NCBI GenBank assembly: GCA_947452785.1 | Contig: CANGDZ010000019.1 | Coordinates: 1 to 49,573, forward strand | Source: Comamonadaceae bacterium | GTDB taxonomy: Bacteria > Pseudomonadota > Gammaproteobacteria > Burkholderiales > Burkholderiaceae_C | DNA length: 49,573 nt | Direction of reading: 5' to 3' | Notes under the pieces: generated by a model | Told to the model about the DNA's origin: nothing | The model's input: the letters and a program-made list of their open reading frames with translations, nothing else | Database searches by the model: none | Made by a program: the position numbers and the translations under genes | Shown here: piece after piece, positions 45,428 to 49,573 of the stretch | Layout: each line of letters begins with the position of its first letter | How positions within the stretch are numbered: the stretch's first letter is position 1

Positions 45428-46153
45428 TTAACGCCAGTGGCGGCCGCCGTACCCACCGCGATAGCCCCAACCCAAATTGATCGAGGTTGAGAAGGGGTAG
45501 GGGTTGCCGTAGTAGGGTGAGCCGTAGACCACGGTGGGCGCTGGTGCATAGATCACCTGGGGTTGGCTCACCATGGTTGGGTTCATGACCACGGGGGCTT
45601 GTGCCACGGGGGCATTGGCCATCATGGCGGGGGCCACTTGCAGGGCGATGGTGGGGCCGGGATCTTGCGGCAACTGCACGGTGTATTGTTGCCCTGCGTA
45701 CTCGTACACCACTTGGTAACCCACCAAACGGTTTTCGTAAGCCGATTGGGTGGTGCAGATGGTTTGGTTATAGGTTTGTGTGGGTGCAGGTTTTTCAACG
45801 TTATCACCCAAAATGGCGCCGCCCATCAGACCGGCCATGGTGGCCAGCACCTGGCCTTGGCCGCCGCCCACTTGGCTTCCCACCGCAGCACCGGCAATTG
45901 CCCCCATCATGGCACCGGCGCCCGACTTGGGGCCTTGCACCGCGACCGGCGTGTTGGCGCAGGTTTGGCTGGGTACGGCCACTTGTTGAAACAAGGCGGT
46001 GCGCGACATCACTTGCCCGGTTATCACCGGGCCTGATTGAACGCCTGGCACCACCGCACCGGTAGGGGCTTGGAGGTTGCTTTGGGCGTGGCTCAGGGTG
46101 CTGAATGTGGCGCAGACCAAACCGAGCGCAGAGGCAAGGGTCAATTTTTTCAT
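45428..46153 (-). CDS. Exported glycine-zipper protein of unknown function
   Basis: A 241-residue protein with a Sec signal (MKKLTLASALGLVCATFSTL, ending near SHAQ-S). Residues about 75-115 contain a glycine zipper (GAMMGAIAGAAVGSQVGGGQ, then GLMGGAILGDNVE), as in the 17-kDa surface antigen/RcpM group of outer-membrane-associated proteins. The tail is rich in Ala, Pro, Val and Tyr (QPQVIYAPAPTVVYG) and ends WGYRGGYGGRHWR. Role unknown; cell-envelope association is inferred. No cysteine is placed for lipidation, so it is not a lipoprotein. Confidence 0.8.
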   Translation of the reverse strand: MKKLTLASALGLVCATFSTLSHAQSNLQAPTGAVVPGVQSGPVITGQVMSRTALFQQVAVPSQTCANTPVAVQGPKSGAGAMMGAIAGAAVGSQVGGGQGQVLATMAGLMGGAILGDNVEKPAPTQTYNQTICTTQSAYENRLVGYQVVYEYAGQQYTVQLPQDPGPTIALQVAPAMMANAPVAQAPVVMNPTMVSQPQVIYAPAPTVVYGSPYYGNPYPFSTSINLGWGYRGGYGGRHWR

Positions 46154-46276
46154 TTGGAGTTTTCCGAACGGTGATTCAAACATTGCCTCAATTTTAGGCA
46201 TTTACCCATGGGAATGTCAGCCAACAAGGTAAAGATTAGGTAACGGGCTGTGGCCATGCACGAGACCCCCAGTTAG

Positions 46277-46666
46277 TCATAGCCGATCACGGGCCCAATT
46301 GTCGGCATTGAAACCTACCGACACGGCTGTAGCCCCCTTGTCGTTTGGCCACTCCACTACCGGGCGCTTGATCACGCTGGCATGCGCGAGCATCACGGTT
46401 TTGGCGCTGGCGGCGTCTTGTACCTTGGCCTGGAGGGCTGCGTCCAACTTGCGCCAGGTCGTGCCTTTGCGGTTGAGCACAGTTTCCCAGCCCAAGGTCT
46501 GCAGCCAGTGGTCCACGGCGGCGGGTGGCACGCCTTGTTTTTTGAAGTCATGGAATTCAAAGGTAATGTCATGCTCGGTCAGCCAGGTGCGGGCTTTTTT
46601 TACCGTGTCGCAGTTGGGAATGCCATAAACCTGGACGCAAGTGGGGTTTGGGGTGGGTGTATTCAT
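46277..46666 (-). CDS. ArsC/Spx-like (YffB-type) thioredoxin-fold protein
   Basis: A 129-residue protein. VYGIPNCDTVKKARTWL has the single catalytic Cys and KKAR of the Spx/MgsR-like YffB group, not the HX3CX3R motif of arsenate reductases; GWETVLNRKGTTWRKLDAAL and IKRPVVEWP complete the fold. Function unproven; glutathione-dependent reduction is likely for this group. No ars genes nearby. Confidence 0.9.
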   Translation of the reverse strand: MNTPTPNPTCVQVYGIPNCDTVKKARTWLTEHDITFEFHDFKKQGVPPAAVDHWLQTLGWETVLNRKGTTWRKLDAALQAKVQDAASAKTVMLAHASVIKRPVVEWPNDKGATAVSVGFNADNWARDRL

Positions 46667-46713
46667 GAGTCTGGATCATCGGGCAATCGGCCCTCGGCGA
46701 CAATCGAGGTCGA

Positions 46714-48003
46714 ATGAAAAATTTACAAGACTGGCTCGCGCACTGCGAGCAACTGCATCCTCAAGCGATCGACATGGGTTTGGGCCGCGTGCAGGCCGTG
46801 GCCGAGCGCATGGCGCTGCGCTTCGATTGCCCTGTGATCACTGTGGCTGGCACCAATGGCAAAGGCTCGACCTGCGCCATGTTGGAAGCAATTTTGTTGG
46901 AGTCGGGTTACCGCACGGGGGTCTACACCTCGCCGCACCTGGTGCATTTTGAAGAGCGCTGCCGCATTCATGGCCAATCGGCCTCGGCCGACAACTTGGC
47001 CCAGGCCTTTGCCCAGGTCGAAGCCGCACGGGGTGATGTTTCGCTGACCTATTTTGAATTCAGCACCCTGGCCATCTTGCAGCTGCTGTCGCAAGCCGGC
47101 TTGGATGTGGCTATTTTGGAAGTCGGTCTGGGCGGGCGCCTGGACGCGGTCAACATCATCGACCCCGACTGTGCGGTGATCACCAGCATCGACATCGATC
47201 ACACCAGTTTCTTAGGCACCGACCGAGAGCAAATTGGCTTTGAGAAGGCCGGCATCATGCGCGCTGGCAAGCCCGTGGTGGTCAGTGACCCGGTACCGCC
47301 GGACAGCGTGATCGCACACGCCGCCGCTCTGGGCGCGGATTTGTGGCGCTTTGGCCAAGACTTCAATTTCTCGGGCGACAAGCTGCAGTGGGCCTGGGCC
47401 GGGCGCGGACGGCGTTACAGTGGCATGGCCTACCCGGCGCTGCGCGGGGCCAACCAATTGGTCAATGCCTCTGGCGTGTTGGCAGCCTTGGAGGTGTTGC
47501 GCCCGCGCATCCCGGTCACGGCGCAGGCCGTGCGCAATGGTCTGGCCATGGTGGAGTTGCCAGGACGCTTTCAAATTGTCCCCGGCGAGCCGGTGCTGGT
47601 GCTGGATGTGGCGCACAACCCGCACTCGGTCGCGGCTTTGGCATTGAATCTGGATGCCATGGGTTTTTACCCGACCACCCATGCAGTGTTCGGCGCCATG
47701 GCCGACAAAGATTTGCTGGTGATGATGGAGCGGGTGGGCTCGGTGATTGACAACTGGTATTTCACCGATCTGCCTGTGCCGCGTGCGGCCACGGCTACTC
47801 AGTTGCAGCAACAATGGCAGGCCCAGAATCGCCGATCCGACGCCCTCAGTTCGACCCACGCCAGCCCCGAGGCGGCCCTGCAGGCGGCCATCGCCGCCGC
47901 CAACCCCGCTGATAGAATCGTGGTCTTCGGATCGTTTTACACGGTGGGCGGGGTTTTGAAGGACGGGATTCCCCGTTTGCATGCCAAACACCTGAGCACG
48001 TGA
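46714..48003 (+). CDS. folC: Bifunctional dihydrofolate/folylpolyglutamate synthase
   Basis: A 429-residue Mur-ligase-fold enzyme that adds glutamates to dihydropteroate and folates. The P-loop is VAGTNGKGSTCAMLEAIL, with TSPHLVHFEERCRIHG, VAILEVGLGGRLDAVNIIDP and DIDHTSFLG; VLDVAHNPHSVAALA is the C-terminal domain motif. It opens a co-directional run with a SPOR-domain gene, cvpA and purF, a usual betaproteobacterial order. Confidence 0.96.
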   Translation: MKNLQDWLAHCEQLHPQAIDMGLGRVQAVAERMALRFDCPVITVAGTNGKGSTCAMLEAILLESGYRTGVYTSPHLVHFEERCRIHGQSASADNLAQAFAQVEAARGDVSLTYFEFSTLAILQLLSQAGLDVAILEVGLGGRLDAVNIIDPDCAVITSIDIDHTSFLGTDREQIGFEKAGIMRAGKPVVVSDPVPPDSVIAHAAALGADLWRFGQDFNFSGDKLQWAWAGRGRRYSGMAYPALRGANQLVNASGVLAALEVLRPRIPVTAQAVRNGLAMVELPGRFQIVPGEPVLVLDVAHNPHSVAALALNLDAMGFYPTTHAVFGAMADKDLLVMMERVGSVIDNWYFTDLPVPRAATATQLQQQWQAQNRRSDALSSTHASPEAALQAAIAAANPADRIVVFGSFYTVGGVLKDGIPRLHAKHLST

Positions 48004-48014
48004 GTACCCGCTTC

Positions 48015-48926
48015 ATGGCTTTTTTCAATTTCCGACTTCCAGGTCAAACCGCATCAGCCTCCTCTTCTGAGGGGCTTTACACCACCCCGGCCGAGAGCTT
48101 GGAGGTGCTGCGAAAGCGCGCCCGCCACCGTTTGATCGGTTCAGTCGTCTTGGTGTTGGCGGCCGTCATCGGCTTTCCTTTGTTGTTTGACACACAGCCT
48201 CGGCCTATGTCGGTGGACACACCCATCGTGATTCCGGAGCGCAATGCAGCCCCAGCCGCGGTGCCCGTTCCAGCGCCTGTACCGGTGACTTCGGTGGCTG
48301 GCACGGTCAGCCCTGCTCCTAGCGTGGCGAGCGCGCCCGTGGTTGGGCCCTTGCCCCCTGCCGGCGTGCTGGATGCCAACGAGGAGGTGGTGGCCTCGAC
48401 TCCCCGTCCACTGGCGCCTCGCCCAGTCGACGCTGTAGCACCTGCATCTAACGCGGGTGGCTTCAAAGTGGACTTCGGCAAAACAGGTGGCGCCGCAGCG
48501 CCGGCCTTGGAGGCCAAGTCAGAAACCAAAGTCCAGGCCGCCGCCAAGCCCCTGAGTGAACCCAAGCCCGAGCCCAAACCAGAACCCAAAGTCGCCGCCG
48601 TTGCCGAAAAAGCAAGCGACAAAACCCATGACGAGGCGGCCAAAGCGCGCGCCTTGCTGGAGGGCAAAGACCCCGCCAAGACAGCCAAAGCCAGCGATGA
48701 GCGCTTGGTGATTCAAGTCGGCGCGTACACCGATGCCACCAAGGTACGCGAAGCCCGGCAAAAGCTGGAGGCCGCTGGCTTTAAAACCTATACCCAGGTG
48801 ATCGACAGTAAAGACGGCAAACGCACCCGTGTTCGGGTGGGGCCTTTTGACACCAAGGCCGAGGCCGACAAGAGCGCCCAGAAAATTCGCAAACTGCAGT
48901 TAGATACAGCGATTTTGAAGCTCTGA
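48015..48926 (+). CDS. SPOR-domain membrane protein (DedD-like)
   Basis: A 303-residue inner-membrane protein. After a short cytoplasmic segment (MAFFNFRLPG) a membrane helix spans about residues 38-57 (RLIGSVVLVLAAVIGFPLLF). A long Pro/Ala-rich and then Lys/Glu/Pro-rich periplasmic linker includes repeated PKPEPKPEPK-type units. The C-terminal SPOR domain (about 230-303: RLVIQVGAYTDATKVREARQ, then TRVRVGPFDTKAEADKS) binds denuded septal glycan. The start at 48015 gives the usual MAFFxFR beginning; a GTG at 48000 overlapping the folC stop would add five residues. Likely a division-associated protein. Confidence 0.88.
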   Translation: MAFFNFRLPGQTASASSSEGLYTTPAESLEVLRKRARHRLIGSVVLVLAAVIGFPLLFDTQPRPMSVDTPIVIPERNAAPAAVPVPAPVPVTSVAGTVSPAPSVASAPVVGPLPPAGVLDANEEVVASTPRPLAPRPVDAVAPASNAGGFKVDFGKTGGAAAPALEAKSETKVQAAAKPLSEPKPEPKPEPKVAAVAEKASDKTHDEAAKARALLEGKDPAKTAKASDERLVIQVGAYTDATKVREARQKLEAAGFKTYTQVIDSKDGKRTRVRVGPFDTKAEADKSAQKIRKLQLDTAILKL

Positions 48927-48930
48927 GGTC

Positions 48931-49428
48931 ATGGCAAACATCACGGCCACCGATTGGATTTTGTCAGCTGTTTTGCTGGCTTCATTGGTGATGGGCGCTT
49001 GGCGCGGCTTGGTGTACGAGGTGATGTCGGTGATCGGTTGGCTGGCCGCGTTTGTGCTGGCGCAGTGGTTTGCAGCCGATGTGGCCGTTCATTTGCCCAT
49101 GCAAAGTGCCGGCGAGTCATTGCGCTACGCCACCGGTTTTGTGATCGTGTTTGTGGCCAGTGTCTTCACTGCGGGTTTGATTTCTGCGCTGCTGCGTAAG
49201 CTGATTTCGGTGATCGGTCTGCGACCCGTGGACCGTTTGCTGGGGGCGGGTTTTGGCCTGTTTCGGGGCTTGATTTTGTTGCTGGCTTTGACGGTGGTTT
49301 TGCATTTGACGTCCATGGCGCAAAGCGAATGGTGGCAAAACTCGCAAGGCGGGCCCGTGTTGTCGGCGCTACTCAAAGGGCTCAAGCCCATCTTGCCGGC
49401 TCATTTTGGGGCGTATTTGCCCGATTGA
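48931..49428 (+). CDS. cvpA: CvpA-family membrane protein
   Basis: A 165-residue protein with four membrane helices. ATDWILSAVLLASLVMGAWR, then GLVYEVMSVIGWLAAFVLAQ and RPVDRLLGAGFGLFRGLILL are family-defining. In E. coli CvpA is needed for colicin V production and lies just before purF, as here. It probably acts in envelope homeostasis. It starts 4 bp after the SPOR gene. Confidence 0.93.
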   Translation: MANITATDWILSAVLLASLVMGAWRGLVYEVMSVIGWLAAFVLAQWFAADVAVHLPMQSAGESLRYATGFVIVFVASVFTAGLISALLRKLISVIGLRPVDRLLGAGFGLFRGLILLLALTVVLHLTSMAQSEWWQNSQGGPVLSALLKGLKPILPAHFGAYLPD

Positions 49429-49451
49429 ATTTCCTTTGACTGGATGAATGT

Positions 49452-49573
49452 ATGTGTGGAATCGTGGGTGTCGTCAGTAGCGCACCGGTCAATCAACTGA
49501 TCTATGACGCTTTGCTCTTGTTGCAGCACCGCGGCCAGGACGCGGCGGGCATCGTCACGCAGTTGGAGCGCAA
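49452..49573 (+). CDS. purF: Amidophosphoribosyltransferase, N-terminal part (partial)
   Basis: The first 40 residues ([20 protein letters not shown], then [19 protein letters not shown]) are the start of an Ntn-hydrolase glutamine amidotransferase with Cys2 as nucleophile. The position directly after cvpA makes PurF, the first enzyme of de novo purine synthesis, much more likely than GlmS or GltB. The gene runs off the right edge. Confidence 0.93.
   Translation, partial: MCGIVGVVSSAPVNQLIYDALLLLQHRGQDAAGIVTQLER

Overview
The window looks like a chromosome segment of a betaproteobacterium of the order Burkholderiales, most likely family Comamonadaceae. This is inferred from GC-rich, tightly packed genes, two solitary Bug-family (TctC) substrate-binding proteins, a BPSS1780-type membrane protein beside an APH-type homoserine kinase and polA, a TupABC tungstate importer, and a folC-SPOR-cvpA-purF order. 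The species cannot be named from sequence alone.

Region 1 (1-5264) is accessory DNA. It starts with the 3' part of a GreA/GreB-type gene. A 5' remnant of an IS3-family element follows, then an apparently intact IS1202/ISNCY-type insertion sequence (950-2353) with long matched ends and a 15-bp target duplication. Next come an Xre-type/RES toxin-antitoxin pair and a divergent copy of a ~110-bp repeat that also lies left of the IS. The region ends with a reverse-strand DUF1778/GNAT toxin-antitoxin pair that has a perfect 14-bp tandem repeat at its promoter.

Region 2 (5265-17779) mixes metabolism and transport: two Bug binding proteins, dCTP deaminase, a RhlE-like DEAD-box helicase, a TonB-dependent receptor, a decayed dehydrogenase fragment, an alpha/beta hydrolase, an M20 amidohydrolase, a TauE-type permease, GMP reductase and an MFS transporter.

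Region 3 (17928-28610) is mostly housekeeping: a UvrD-type helicase, SlyD, homoserine kinase and DNA polymerase I, with small membrane, zinc-binding and glycine-rich proteins, a dienelactone hydrolase and a ZIP metal transporter.

Region 4 (28626-41235) holds a tight reverse-strand operon of a Rieske oxygenase, a DMT permease and a sulfurtransferase; the isoprenoid operon xseB-ispA-dxs; a TRAP transporter whose receptor gene converges on its two permease genes; and a translationally coupled tupB-tupC-tupA operon.

Region 5 (41250-49573) has yajQ and murB divergent, a third toxin-antitoxin locus whose ParE/RelE-type toxin is split by a -1 frameshift at an A-AAA-AAG run, then ppnP-argG, a glycine-zipper protein, an ArsC/Spx-like protein and folC-SPOR-cvpA-purF running off the right edge.

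The most noteworthy points are the frameshifted toxin with a correctly phased slippery heptamer, the clean IS with its 15-bp duplication, the repeat pair around the IS and Xre/RES module, and operator-like repeats at both intact toxin-antitoxin promoters. I found no rRNA, tRNA, CRISPR array or obvious replication origin.
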